Source: Meconema thalassinum
Lineage: Eukaryota > Arthropoda > Insecta > Orthoptera > Tettigoniidae
Assembly (NCBI GenBank): GCA_946902985.2
Contig: CAMPQE020000051.1
Span: forward strand, 1,364,001-1,428,000
Direction: 5' to 3'
DNA: 64,000 nucleotides
Below the pieces are notes generated by a model. It worked only from the letters and a program-made list of their open reading frames with translations. It searched no databases and was not told the origin of the DNA. Position 1 is the stretch's first letter, and the number at the start of each line of letters is the position of its first letter. Below are positions 1 to 11,627 of the stretch, in pieces. A program made the position numbers and the translations under genes.

Positions 1-393
1 ATTAAAATAAGTTTAAACCTTTTAAGGCTCATTATACACTAACAGATATGGATATACATATACACTGGGCCTACATCATACAACTTACAACTATGCATAG
101 GCTAATTAATTATTCAAATTAAACTGATATTAATATTCAAGACTTAAATTTTCCCCCTAATAAATCATTAAAGATTCCAGTTCTAAAGCTGAAGTCGAAC
201 AATCTGCTGTTACAACACATTCTTTGGGAAATGATAGCCACAATATAAATTGGAAAAGTGTCAAAATTTGGAAAGTTTAATTTAAATAATCAAATTATAC
301 GGAATCCGTGTATTGTAGTCTATAACATTTTATGGAAATTTTCTGACAAAAAAAATTGCAGATTAATTTTGCGACCCTCAGCTTGGTGCGCCC
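1..393. other. unassigned AT-rich DNA ending in a hAT-like terminus
   Basis: No reading frame of note. Near 383-396 the sequence GGTGCGCCCCTAG resembles the inward end of a hAT terminus of the CAGGGGCGCACC type (a similar one is at 9528-9541). No partner end or target duplication is visible, so this may be the last part of an element that starts outside the window, or chance. Confidence 0.2.
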
Positions 394-1794
394 CTAGGCC
401 GGGGTGTTAACTGGAATTGTGTTGCTTTACAGGCTGAAAATTCATGTTCACCAAAAATAATCCTCTTTGAGTTTACAGCTTCTTCAGCCTGAGGATTGAT
501 TGGAGCTAGCCAAGAGGTTTTACTGCGTTGGAGTGTACTTGGCTGTGGGTGATCAGTTGTTTTCCACCATCCTGCAGCGTAGCCGATCATCTGAGTGCAG
601 CCCGGCATGGTCTTCTTCAATCCTGTCTCCAGTCGACTAAGCTATTGACGTTCACACATCAGAAGTTATGACTCACGTGTGAAAGAATGTACAATGTGTA
701 CCATGATTGAACATACATTAATAAAACAATTGAAACTGCCTGGAAAATCAGCTTTCTCATTTCCTCGACAATCCTCTACCCTGCCTATAGTTTTTCTGTA
801 GATGCAGTTGAAAATCATTTAACCGTTGAGGGCAAGTAAATTGCAATGAAATGACATTTCTTGGGCATATTTAATTTATTTAGGGAAGGAGGTATATCTG
901 ACATCAGTCATAGTGGCGTACTGGGTCGGAATATGGGTACGGTCTTTTTGAGGTTATGGTACCATAATATTGCAAACTTGCATGAAACTTAATAATGTAT
1001 TTCTTTTTAACGTTAGAACTTCAAAAAGACCAGTCGCTTGCCCTTTACACGTAATAAAAGGGCTAAACAACTAAAAAGTAGGATATAAATAAACGACAGT
1101 CCATTTTTTTTCTAAAATCCATACCAACGTTATAGAACAGAATGCACGTACAAAATTTAATTTTGGGGTGTCCGTTGCCTCTTAATATCCAATCTACGTA
1201 ATATATTGTCATTCAAAACCAAACGGAGTTGCTTTATAGCAACAATAACGATGTGTATCCAGATTAATCAATCTCGATTCGATTTTCTCTCATTTCGTAA
1301 GTTGGCTAACATACTCGGCGAAAGCAACCTAGATCTTTCGGTCACTTATATTTCTTGCATAATATACGGCCAGTTATTGCATCTCAGTGGCGATGGAATT
1401 CGCCACGTGGCGCACCATGTGCGTTTGAGTTGGAGCCCAAACAATGACGCAATCGCACAGAATTTAACGAACCGCGGATTTACCAGAGAGTCCCTACTCT
1501 GTTATTATATGCTCCTTGGTATGTAAATATGTATATGTGAGATCATATGCATAAAGAGATATTCTATAAGATCAAACATACTGTAGGATGCTCTGTTAAA
1601 ACCAATATAAAAGAAGCTATTGGACTGGAGATTATTTAAACAAAATGTGCATTGGTTTTATACAAATTTTAGTTACTGTACCATTGAGCTAAGGTTATAC
1701 AAGTAATATAAAGGAACTGCATGGTTTTTATCAAGACTTAACTTTTGATCATGATCAGAGTGATAACGACTGGATTGCTCTGCTCACTATTATC
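394..1794. other. no gene recognised
   Basis: Open frames here are short and resemble nothing I recognise. An imperfect 15-bp inverted repeat (GGTCTTTTTGAGGTT near 940, complement near 1016-1031) could form a hairpin around ~75 bases. Otherwise ordinary AT-rich sequence. Confidence 0.3.
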
Positions 1795-1893
1795 ATAACT
1801 ATCAGTGGCGACTGCTGGTGTCCGAACCTGGTATACCGCAAGTGCACCCTTCCTGCTTACACACCCCTGGCAACCAATATCAATATGCCCAAC

Positions 1894-1954
1894 GATAATA
1901 ATAATAATAATAAGTCATTGTTATTAGACTATTATTATTATTATTATTATTATT
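1894..1954. repeat. (TAA)n/(ATT)n microsatellite
   Basis: A run of TAA units followed after a short gap by a run of ATT units, so the block is roughly palindromic. It lies just inside the left end of hAT element A. Confidence 0.9.
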
Positions 1955-2232
1955 TATTCAATTCACCACTACAAACATGGGTTACTCTAAAGTTAAAGCA
2001 AGTGCTTTACAACAATACATAAAAATAAAATACAAACTATAATACAGTACATACATATCATGTATATACAGAATATAGAGTTCATTAAAACTCATTCACT
2101 AGCCAGGAAGGATCGCACAATATTGCATGTGGACAATAGGACAGAATGCTGCATACTCCTGTAGATGTTCGGCGGAAGATCCAATTCCTTCAGACTCTTC
2201 TTCTTCTCCTTATTATTATTATTATTATTATT

Positions 2233-2726
2233 GTCGCCTCCGTAGCGTAGAGGTCAGCACGGTTAGCTGCCGCCCCGGAGGTCCTGGGTTCGATTCCCGG
2301 CTCTGCCACGAAATTTGAAAAGTGGTATGAGGACTGGAACGGGGTCTACTCAGCCTTGGGTGTTCGAAATGAGTAGAGGGGGTTCGAATCGCACCTCGGC
2401 CATCCTCGAAGTGGTTTTCCGTGGTTTCCCACTTCGTCTTCGGGCAAATGCCGGGATGGTACCTTCTTCAAGGCCACGGCCGCCTCCTTCCTTCTTCCTT
2501 GCCTATCCATCCCATTCTTCCCCTCCCATCCCTCATGAGGCCCCTGTTCGCTTTGCAGGTGAGGCCGCCTGGGCGAGGTGCTAATCCCAACTCACCGGTT
2601 GTATTCATTCCGATTAGATGTTCCCAGCTCTAGGACACTGCCTGGATAGGCGGTAGGGGTGAGTTCCCTCGCTGAGTCCGTGGGAGCCACCACCCTGGAG
2701 GGTAAACACGATTTAAAAAAAAAATA
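2233..2726 (+). mobile_element. tRNA-derived SINE, family 1 (near full length)
   Basis: Pol III promoter boxes are clear: A box TAGCGTAGAGG at 2243-2253 and B box GGTTCGATTCC at 2287-2297. A ~400-bp unrelated body follows, with a second GGGTTCGAATC-like motif and GTGGTTTTCCGTGGTTTCCC, ending in an A-run at about 2714-2724 and then (ATT)n. Partial copies of the same family occur at 34468-34690 (minus), 39030-39215 and 60585-60745. Confidence 0.85.
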
Positions 2727-2732
2727 TTATTG

Positions 2733-2735
<3 letters not shown>

Positions 2736-2788
<53 letters not shown>
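2736..2788. repeat. (ATT)n microsatellite at SINE tail
   Basis: About 17 ATT units directly follow the SINE A-tail. Poly-Asn/poly-Leu open frames read through it are artefacts. Confidence 0.95.
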
Positions 2789-2789
<1 letters not shown>

Positions 2790-3029
2790 GAGTTGGAGAA
2801 AAACATATCCGTAATTTGTAAGAAAGATTGTGTCAATATACCTAAAGAATTTCTGTTTCACTCCTGAACACTTGCCACATCCCCTCATTCCCCAGTTTAT
2901 TTTGGTTACATCTTACAAACGGCTCCTTTCATCTTCGCACTTCCACTTTCTCTCTCTCCGCTCCAGACAAGTGTATTTTTTTCTTGGAAATATGACACTG
3001 GTCACCTGTAGTTGCGTTCGAAGAACACC

Positions 3030-3312
3030 CCGTGGCATAGCCGTGCACGCTAAATCACGCCATGGGGAGCTGCAGCAAGTCCACATATCAGGGGTTCGAA
3101 TCTCGACGCCGACAGAGGCTACCATGAGTGTGTTTTTTGTCTGAGTTTTCCTACACTATTTCCAGGCAAATGCAGCGATAGTACCTCAGTTCATCATAGA
3201 AGCTTATTATACAAGTTCAACGCAAGTCCCTAAAATGAACTATTAACAACAACAATGATGATAATTGTTGTTTAAGGGGCCTAACATCTAGGTTATCGGC
3301 CCCTATTAACAA
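3030..3312 (+). mobile_element. tRNA-derived SINE, family 2
   Basis: B box GGTTCGAATCT at 3093-3103 inside a tRNA-like head, then a body with TTTCCAGGCAAATGC, and near the end (3266-3310) TTGTTGTTTAAGGGGCCTAA and ATCGGCCCC. The same 3' block occurs in opposite orientation at about 58421-58460, supporting a repeat family. The head is diverged and the 5' edge is approximate. Confidence 0.6.
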
Positions 3313-3506
3313 CAACGTTCTAAACCATTTGCACTTCGTTAGACATATCCAAAGATTACTAAAACATTCATAGCCAAGGTATTAATACAATAAAAGTGAA
3401 GAGCACTTCTAAGACACTGGTCGAAATCAATAAAATAATTCGAGCGATAACTTACCTCTATATCTATACAGTATTCCAACCGTCTTCTGCGAAAACCACG
3501 ATTAAT

Positions 3507-5675
3507 CTATTTGAAGGTAAGTTCCATTCGTCTGGATTTCTTCAAGAACACTTGTGTGACAGCATCAGTAAAATTACCGTTTGTGTGCTTCCTGAGTGAA
3601 CAAAGCAGCTGCTTCTCAATTGTCATCATTGATAGCGAAGTAAGTCTCTCTTGACCCATAGTGGACCTGCAGTGTGACTTCACTCGTTTGAGTGTTGAGA
3701 AGGTGCGTTCAACAGAGGCTGTAGTAGATGGTATCGTAAGTATTAAACACGCTAAATTGTACAGTTCAGGCATAGCATTAACTAACTGCATTCGGTTCAT
3801 AATTCTTACGATTTCGGCCACTGATTTCTCGTGAAATTCTTGATCATTAGCCGAATAGAGCACTATCAGTTCGTTTTTCAGACCTACTTGATCGAAACTT
3901 GACCCGTAGTTTTCCAAGAGATTTAAAAACAATTTGTTTGGGAACGAAATGCCAAATTCTCTAAATTTTCCTGTATCCAGGAGGGAAAAGAAGTTAAAAC
4001 GCTCCATATCACAAAATCTGTCATTTATCTGGCAAATGACATTATCCAGAATTTCACAGAATAGTCTCCTAAAACCCTCTTCTGGCGATCCATTGCCTTT
4101 AATTCTCTTCAGTGCTGGTTCATCGGCTGCGCTAGAACATGTCATTTCCCAGACATTTTGGAAGCCTTCGATCCTGAAATTGTTTAATCTGTCTCTGGTC
4201 TCTATTATCTTTGAGTGGCAGAAAGCAATATCCATAGCCTTGTTTTGCAGAATGTTAGAAAGAACATCGGTGTGGCAGAAAATGAATGAGTATACATTCA
4301 GAAGAAAAACTGTATCAATTTTTTTTTTCAAAAAATACAAAAATCCTTGAGCCTGTACTATAGCATCGTTTTCCCAATTTACACTATTTTCATCGTCCGT
4401 TAAGCTTTCGAAAAACATGAGTAGGTTGCCTTTCTGTTCTTGAACTGTGTTAACAAGTCTCGAGTTAAAGTTCCAGCGTGTTGGTGCAGTTCTCGGTAAT
4501 TTTTTTTCTACAAAGTTTCGGAGGTATTCAGTTCTCTTGGAAGAATGGGAAAAGAAATTAGACATTCCGGAAAGAGATAAGAAAAATACTCGACATTTTG
4601 ATATTCCCATAGCTGCCTGTTGCAATACTAAGTTCAACACATGACAGTAGCAATGAACGAACAGCGCTCGTGGAAATGTTTGTTTTACTCTAGCCTGTAG
4701 TCCTCCTAAATGACCAGCCATGACACTCGCGCCATCGTACGTCTGTGCTATAAGCTTGTTGCCTAATCCGAACTCTTCTAATACTGACGAAACGTGGGCG
4801 TACAGAGCCTCAGCCGACCTGTTAGCACTAACATCCGTGAAGCCAATGAATCGTTCTTGAACTTCTCCAGCACTATCAACATAGCGCAAAATTGTGGATA
4901 GCTGTGATTTATTAATCACAACAGAACATTCATCGACAAGAATTGCTACAAATTTTGTTCTGTCAAGTTCCTTCGCAATAGTATCTACCATTACAGCTCT
5001 AATGGCTTCTATTAAATCGTTCTGAATGGTAGATGACGTACCTCGAAATATAGTAGAATTAAGTAAATGGTCATGTAGCAAAAGGTGATACGTGCTCAGC
5101 AAATCTAAGGTTTCTATGTAGTTACCTCTGTTCAGTGACTGGTCTGACTCGTAGCGCCTGCTCTTGCTTGCCTAAATGACAAACGACATCTATTAGCCTA
5201 GATAAAACCTGCCTATTCTTTTTTACCATTTCATTGTGCTTTGAGACCTCCATTGCTTTCTGAGCATTCAACTGAACATCTATTCGCGAGGTACCGAATT
5301 TGCACAATGCAAAAGCACACGCGATATGACTCCTCGCTTTTTCATGTTTCTTTAAGCTACTAGTAAGACCAGCAATGTTGTCAAATCCATCTTTTGACCA
5401 CGCCGTTCCTTCACGACTGAAAAGGAGACAAGGCCAGCAGAATAGTTTTTTTGCATCCACTGATGGCGTGAATAGTTTAAGGAACAAACATGACTAGTAT
5501 ACTCTCGCTTACGGTCTATACAAGTTGAAACTAAATTTGGAAGTTCAGGAGTTGGCCTTCCTTTCTCCTTAATTCCCACTTTCTGAGGGAATCCAATTAA
5601 ATTAAATCCCTTCGTTAGCACGTCCTCAATGACGCACCCACAATCCACTTCCGGTGCTTCACTCACACTACACAT
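3507..5675 (-). pseudogene. hAT transposase A (TTF/DUF4371-type), broken
   Basis: The product would be a DDE-type hAT transposase acting on the element's own ends in the nucleus. Reading from 5675 downward: an N-terminal piece (5352-5675); a TTF-type zinc-finger region containing KLFCWPCLLFS and the helper motif EKARSH (5122-5487); then a 531-codon frame (3507-5102) with catalytic-region motifs ILVDECS, TYDGASVMAG and HCYCHVLNLVLQ, then PTRWNF. It ends in the hATC dimerisation region (TTASVERTFSTLKRVKSH, then MGQERLTSLSMM). Frameshifts near 5490 and near 5125 split the gene into three overlapping frames; the long third frame carries no internal stop. The two catalytic Asp-containing motifs and the C-terminal Glu (ASVERTFS) are present, so inactivation is by frameshift rather than loss of the active site. 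It lies within element A, whose ends and TSD are intact. Confidence 0.85.
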
Positions 5676-6197
5676 GTCTATATTAATTCACTATTGACTA
5701 AATCACTTCAAGACTGACTTAAAACAAACGTACAATGACACTGTCTCGCACACAGAACAAATAACTGAAACGGCTGAGCGCTGGCAAGCCTCTGCTGGTC
5801 AACAAATTCCCCTTGAAACAGCCAATCAGCATTAGGCATAGTTGAACCACATGGTCCTTGCGCGATACCTCGGGCTGAAATTTGCTGGGCTTAAGCTACC
5901 CCTCTCCTTCCCCTCGTCCCTCTGACGAGCCAGCGAGCGCCATCGGGAGACCCTTGCGGTAACTCAGTACAGTCACTCATAACTAAAACTGTACACCACC
6001 AATAAAAATAAGCATGGTACGTTGCTATGACCACCGACTTTCGTGACAACAATCTGCAGAAAATATATGACAAGGACAATTTTCAAGACTGGAACATGTC
6101 TAAAAAGGAACAAGAAAATACTTTTACATTTTTTAAATCTCGGGTGGTATACCGCCGGTATATGCGGTGTATGGGAGAATTCGCCACTGATAACTAT

Positions 6198-6619
6198 ATA
6201 TCCAGCTACCAGGATCGTCAGATTGATGTGTAACATAAATTATCTGCAATCATTTACTATGTTTTGAGTTGTTTATACCAAGAACAAGTATAGGTTTTAG
6301 GAAATTAATAATAACATTTTGATTTTGAATATGTAAATTTAATTGGAACTAAAAATTACATTTTAAAAATTACGAGATGTAATTGTATACCATAGTGTTA
6401 TGGATTGTAACAAATATTTTATGTACTGTACGTGAAAATATATGTTATTTAAATTTTCCTTAATAACTAACATTATAATAAAAATAAATAAACATTTCTA
6501 GAATTTCAAGTTGAACTTAATTACACAGGCTGAATACAAGTTTAATCAAATAGTTGAATACAAATCATGTATTAATGAATTAACATTAACGTTGTTTGAA
6601 TAAAGTGGACACACAAATT
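6198..6619. other. AT-rich spacer between two hAT elements
   Basis: Immediately right of the hAT A target duplication. Very AT-rich, no gene. It probably contains the 3' untranslated end of hAT B, but I cannot see a matching left terminus for that element here. Confidence 0.4.
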
Positions 6620-9240
6620 TCACAGAAAAAAATCCAGCCGCCTAGCAGATTTTTTCACAACGGAAACTACCTCTGTACTGGTGACTTCAATTTCCCGGTG
6701 AATATTCAGTGCTGCTAGTCCAGTCAGCCTGTCTGCACCCATGGTATTCCTAAGATATGTTTTCAGCCGATGTAGTGTAGAAAATGACCTCTCAGCAGTG
6801 CTTGTAGTCACAGGGATGGTACACAAAATTCTCAATAATGTGTGGATATTAGGAAACAAGTCCAAGTCACATAGATTCAACACATCGATTGCGTTTTTAG
6901 GAATATTAGCGTGGGTCTTGAAGCTCTTGTGCCACAGTTCAAACTCAGCCATAAGCAGGCCTTTGTTGTTTCCTCCACTTTCAATTATGTCATTCTTATA
7001 AAAATTACACAGCTGTAAGAAATCAAGTTGCATTTTTTCTTGGAAGGTTTCTTTATGCGTATGTGATGCATTGGCTGATGGCAGTAAGCACTCAAAACTC
7101 TTTAATAAGTCTTTATGCTTCATGAATCGAGATTCCAATGAAATAATGAATGAGTCAATCCAATGGATGAAAACAGATCTTTTGTAGTATAATTCTGGAG
7201 TTTCTGCTGGAATGTTGCTTCTGTTCAGTTGTCTTCCAACTGTTCGAGGCATCGAAATTATTGAACCGCAGTTATTAGCAATTTTGGTAGCATCTTCAAA
7301 CAACGAGTGAAATTCTCGATCTGCATTTTTTTCTTAGAGATTTTAAGCTTTCAATCACAGTTTCAGCGTGTGTAATTGCAGACGATAAATCTAAATGAGT
7401 TCCCTGAAGCTTTTTGCTTAGGTTTACTGTGTAACCAAGCAGTTCTTCTGATGACATGAGAGAAATTATACATTCACCTTGACTTTAGGAGTTTAGTAGT
7501 ATTAGAGCTCCTGAAGAAGATTCCCTATCATTCCAGTTTTTAATCTCCTCTAACGCTACTTCAAGAGGTTGCAGCAGTTCTTTCATAACAAAAATAGCAT
7601 CGTGCCTTTGTACCCATCTCGTTGGACAAAGCTGCAGGAGTTTTTTCTTGTTGGTTTCAAGATTTACCTCAGATTCAATGCACTGTTTTAAAACTGCTTG
7701 TCTCTTAGGAGTGTTAAAAAAATCCCACAACTTCTCCACTATTCCAAAGCAGTTCCTGATTGATACAACCTCAGACGCGGTCGACAATGCCAGGTTAAGG
7801 CTATGAGAAGCGCAATGCAGGTATATTGCTGTGGGGTGAGCTTCTTGGATGCACGCTTGAGCCCCTTTATACTTTGCACTCATGGCAGCCGCCCCATCGT
7901 ACCCCTGGCCACGTAGGTTATTTATGTCTATATGACTGTCTTCAAGACCTTTAATCAATGTTTTGGCCAATACGCTACCCGTAGTAGAGGTTAGAGGCAT
8001 GAATTTCAAAAATTGCTCACATATTTCATAACCATTTAAAGTATTTGGGGATACATAACGTAAACACAAAGAAAACTGTTCAACAGTTGAAATATCAGAT
8101 GTTTCATCTGCGAGAACACTAAAAAACTTAGCTTCTTTTACTTTACTTGCTATTTTTTCAGTTATTATTTGGTTACAAGCATCGATGACTTGATTTTGAA
8201 AATTCCAACTTATATAAGTCGCATTTTTGCCACATGATCCAAAGTGATCTTTCAAATTGTTGTCACCTGCTTCAATTCTAGCTCTGAGCAAAGCTCTTAA
8301 GTTCCCCTCATTTTCAAATGGTTTGCTGTCGATTTGAAACTGACCATAATCTCTATGGCCCCTAAGGGCGATATTTTGCCTGCCACACAAAATTACAGTT
8401 TCTATTATTTGAATTATTCTTTTCACATTATTTTGGGCTTGGACGTCTTTTCCTTTATCAAGAGATTTGTCAATCGGTTTCATACGGCAGTCCATAACTC
8501 ATTTAAAGTTAGCTGCGCTTACACATGAGTCTTTATGATACTGCGAGTTTGGCATGTTTTTCAAACTTTTCTAGTGCTTTTTTCCAGTTACAAAAACCTT
8601 CTTCAACATGTTGTCCAGTATGTTGAGCGTTACTCCTACCGACTTCTTTTTTTGAAAAAAGCATACAATGGACACAGTATGCAGAGTCTTCAATTCCAGA
8701 ATACGAAAGCCAGGTATATTTCTTTAGCCAAGGAAACGAAAATTTTCGTTGTTGGTTCCCATGCGATCTAAAAGGAAAGTTAAAGTTGCTCTGAGGAACC
8801 CATCTGTCATTCAAAACTTTGAACTTTTCATTGTCCGTCAACACTTTGTTTTTAAATCAACCAATGTCCAAATCCATGTTATGTTTACTTAGAACGGCCT
8901 TAGGCCTGCTCACATTTGCCTCTAAGCCCTCCTCTGACGAACAACTTGGCTGTTTTTCTATGCTTGCAGTCCTTGTTAACAGTTCCTTACTCGTTGAAGG
9001 ATTGCCACTGTCACTAACAATAACGACATCATATTTATTTATTTTTAACGGTTTAAAGTAGTTTTGCATGTTTGACTTTCTTTTGTCTCCCATTACTACT
9101 AGTCCAATTGGACACACTAAGAACACCAATAGCCAATAGAAAATACAAACACAATAACAATCAACGAATGAACTTTTACAAACACCACTACTGACTTGAC
9201 GCTTGACACAGAGCACAGCACAGGGGAGAGAAATTTTCAC
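6620..9240 (-). pseudogene. hAT transposase B (P52rIPK/ZMYM1-like), broken
   Basis: Four collinear blocks on the minus strand. The first (9094 downward) starts MGDKRKSNMQNYFK, a typical N-terminus of this transposase type. The second (8533-8844) is a TTF-type zinc finger with SAYCVHCMLFSKKEVG. The third (7485-8495, 336 codons) has RGHRDYG, LADETSD, GQGYDGAAAMS, HCASHSLNLALS and CPTRWVQRHDA. The fourth (6620-7303) ends in the hATC region STAERSFSTLHRLKTYLRN. The catalytic Asp motifs and C-terminal Glu are retained. Breaks between blocks at about 8850, 8515 and 7310-7485 include stops and frameshifts. It is a different subfamily from hAT A, sharing only family motifs. Confidence 0.85.
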
Positions 9241-9541
9241 CGCTGTCCCACGCGCATCTTGCTCCGAGCATAGTTACGACAACGGCCGGAAATATCCGAT
9301 CGTGTTGTGTTTACAATATATATTATTATCACCCAAGTGTTGCATAAATATAGGCCTAACATAATTCTGTTTTAAACCAGTAGAAAATCGCAAAATGTTC
9401 CAACGTTCCAACACTAAACATTCTGGAGCCCGTTAAGCAATCAATTTTCTTGAAAGATATCATCAATGTTTTTAAAGTGTTCCCAGGTTTTTAGGGGGGG
9501 GGGCTTAAGCCTCCATAGCCCCCCCCCTGGGTGCGCCCCTG
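6620..9541 (-). mobile_element. hAT transposon B (one end visible)
   Basis: The right end is a hAT-style terminus GGGTGCGCCCCTG ending at 9541, preceded by G-runs and C-runs and the word GGGCTTAAGCC. The element carries a minus-strand transposase (6620-9240). I found no reciprocal CAGGGGCGC terminus or 8-bp duplication on the left, so the left boundary given is only the end of the coding region. The right end abuts a mariner relic, which it probably truncated. Confidence 0.65.
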
Positions 9542-10072
9542 ACTCCAGACGACAAAATACCTCGTCGCTTATTCTGGATTCCACGTCGAAGTTTAGTCAG
9601 GGTAGCGCAGTAGGCGGCTTTATTGATCGTTGTCCCTGAAATAGTGAATCGTCGATCTTCACGAATTTTGTCGTCAACCGCATGAACCAACTCGTCTGAA
9701 ATCACTGATGGTCTGCCAGAGCGGGGTTCATCGTGCACATTTTCCCGTCCTTCATTAAAGGCTCGCACCCACTTGCGCACTTTACTGTCACTCATTATGT
9801 TAGGACCGTACACTTCAGTAATCTGCCGCAGAAATGTTTCTTGCAGACAGAAACCGTATCACTGCCCTTATTTCACAATCGGCGGGCTGATTGACTGTCT
9901 TAAACACTGTGAACTGACACTATCAACAGCACACAGCAACAGTAACAACGCAACTGGTGGCTTTTGCCGCGCAAGGCATGCTAGGAGTCTGCGCGCATGC
10001 ATGTTTTGCCCTTAATGCAGCTTTCAAATATTTACGGCTAATCGGACCTTACTTTTGGAATTACCCTCGTAG
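9542..10072 (-). mobile_element. mariner-like element, internally deleted and truncated
   Basis: Minus-strand reading from a mariner-type terminus (TACGAGGGTAATTCCAAAAG read inward from 10072) to 9542, where hAT B begins. The frame at 9505-9813 carries the paired-like helix-turn-helix segment with RKWVRAFNEGRENVHDEPR and SGRPS. It then jumps, right after DRRFTIS, to a downstream catalytic-core piece containing KLRRGIQNKRRG. The residues between, including the first catalytic Asp, are gone, so this is an internal deletion. The remainder of the core is cut off at the hAT B terminus. The last ~12 codons of the open frame are hAT DNA, not mariner. Confidence 0.7.
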
Positions 10073-10524
10073 AATGCCATGATGGCTACCAGCTGACTAC
10101 TTGTTATGCATGATATATTTTAAAAAAATATATAAATATTTTCAATTATCATAATAAAATGATTTCAATGTCATTTTAAATCCCAGATTCCAAAGTTAAT
10201 TTCAGATTTAGAAATAGAAATTTGATTTTCTGATCCTATATTGCCATTCCGGGTCCCCTTAAGCACTATTAAATGAATTGAAATGTTGTATCAACAATAC
10301 GAGTATTAGTGTCTTAGTAAATGTTTACCATCTTCCGTTCCTTGTTCACTGCTTCTTATTGGTTGTCTGTAACGTGTTTGTATTATTCACGTGTTTCTTT
10401 GTAAAATGTTTATATGAATGATGTTGCTCCTATTTATCCTCCATGTGCTTAACAAATAGATGAATCATCTTCTTCTTTTCTTGATCTCGGCCATCTTAAG
10501 ACACGTAAAATAAGCCACTGTAGT
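10073..10524. other. no feature recognised
   Basis: AT-rich spacer between the mariner relic and the next hAT element; no convincing coding or repeat structure seen. Confidence 0.3.
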
Positions 10525-11619
10525 CAGGGCCGGATTTAAGAGTAAGCCGCCTATAGGCTAAAGTCTTAGAGCATAAATACAATAGAGGGCGCATTGCCAC
10601 ACTGCGCCTGTACTGTGACGTGAAACCAACATCTGATCAGCTGACTCGAGGGTAATGGCTCAAGACCGACTACAATGGCTAATGGCGAATGCTAAGCAAC
10701 GTCAAGGAATACAAAAGGAGCTCCATATTGGATAATTCTATTATCACTATCCGCAGTTCCCTTCAGTCAGCTGATCGAGATGTTGGTTTCAACAATGTGA
10801 CGTCATCAGCCATCTATTGAATTTATGGTCTAAGGCTAAAGTCCATTTGCCGCCCCCTCGATAGTTCATATTTACTTAACACATTTGTTTTATACAACAA
10901 AGGGATAGATTTCATTGGCGTTTTCATCTTTTTTTAACATAAAGTTCATTTAGTTTAGATAAAACTACAACTTCAATGGCTTACATAATAATTGTTATAC
11001 CGAAATTAGTTATCTACTTGTCTTTATTCTTTTTTACTTCTTTTAAGATTCGATAAAATATGAAATAGGTTTCGAACTTAAGTAATTAATTTGTTCTTGG
11101 AGATCAGTGATCACTATTTTACTCATATTTTTATATTTCAATGCGTAATTGAAGATCTGTGTTCAATTTGAATTAAGTTGTCCTACACGGTGAAATGAAA
11201 TTACACACAATGTAGTTAATTACTGGTTTATTTGTTGAAGAATATAAAAAACTCTCTAAAACAACTCACCCCACGTAATCTTGATGTTCAAATTTACATA
11301 GCTTTCTTGCGAGATTTCTTAATGGCAAACTCGTTAATGATGTCCTCATATGAAAGTGTTTTTGTTGTATTTGCCTCAATACAAAGTAATGAACCGTATT
11401 TCAGAAATACTTGTTCGCAGATAGTTCTTAACTCTTCTAAGGCAGGAAAAACTGTAGAAGGACTAAAACATAGTTTTAAGTAACGTGTATTCTTAAATTC
11501 GTATGGAAAATATCATTAACGTGTGAAATACTTCATTTTAGCTTTTGAATGAATTTCCACACTGCCGCCCCTGAAGATTTGCCGCTCTAGTCTGTAGCCT
11601 ATTGAGAAATACGGCGCTG
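10525..11619. mobile_element. non-autonomous hAT element (1095 bp)
   Basis: The left end CAGGGCCGGATTTA (10525) pairs with a right end whose complement is CAGCGCCGTATTTC (ending 11619), 11 of 14 matching. Flanking octamers ACTGTAGT (10517-10524) and ACTGTAGC (11620-11627) match at 7 of 8 positions, a normal hAT target duplication with one change. No transposase motif is present inside. A shorter inverted-repeat element is nested at 10569-10830. Confidence 0.75.
10569..10830. mobile_element. nested MITE with long terminal inverted repeats (262 bp)
   Basis: The left end reads GAGCATAAATACAATAGA and the complement of the right end reads GACCATAAATTCAATAGA. The inverted similarity continues inward through GAAACCAACATCT and GATCAGCTGAC on both arms. 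Flanking bases are TTA on the left and TAA on the right, so a TA (or TWA) target is likely, as in Tc1/mariner or PIF/Harbinger MITEs. No coding capacity. Confidence 0.65.
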
Positions 11620-11627
11620 ACTGTAGC

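Larger units (their letters stand above)
1803..6189 (-). mobile_element. complete hAT transposon A (with perfect 8-bp TSD)
   Basis: Both ends begin CAGTGGCGA: at 1803 on the + strand, and as the reverse complement ending at 6189. The 8 bases outside each end are identical, ATAACTAT at 1795-1802 and 6190-6197, the size expected for hAT. The only substantial coding content is a broken hAT transposase on the minus strand (3507-5675). Two tRNA-derived SINEs (2233-2726 and about 3030-3312) and (ATT)n arrays lie between the left end and the transposase, so they inserted later and inflate the 4387-bp length. Confidence 0.85.

Noticed and set aside
383..396. hAT terminus paired with the end at 9541
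   Set aside because: Both are in the same orientation, so they cannot be the two ends of one element.
2630..2836. Open frame with a long poly-Asn run
   Set aside because: Translation of the (ATT)n array after a SINE; same for the poly-Tyr, poly-Ile and poly-Leu frames at other microsatellites.
3934..4350. 138-codon plus-strand frame
   Set aside because: Antisense shadow of the hAT A transposase.
7321..7484. Intron in hAT transposase B between its third and fourth blocks
   Set aside because: The intervening sequence still encodes transposase-like residues in other frames, so the gap is better explained by frameshifts and stops.
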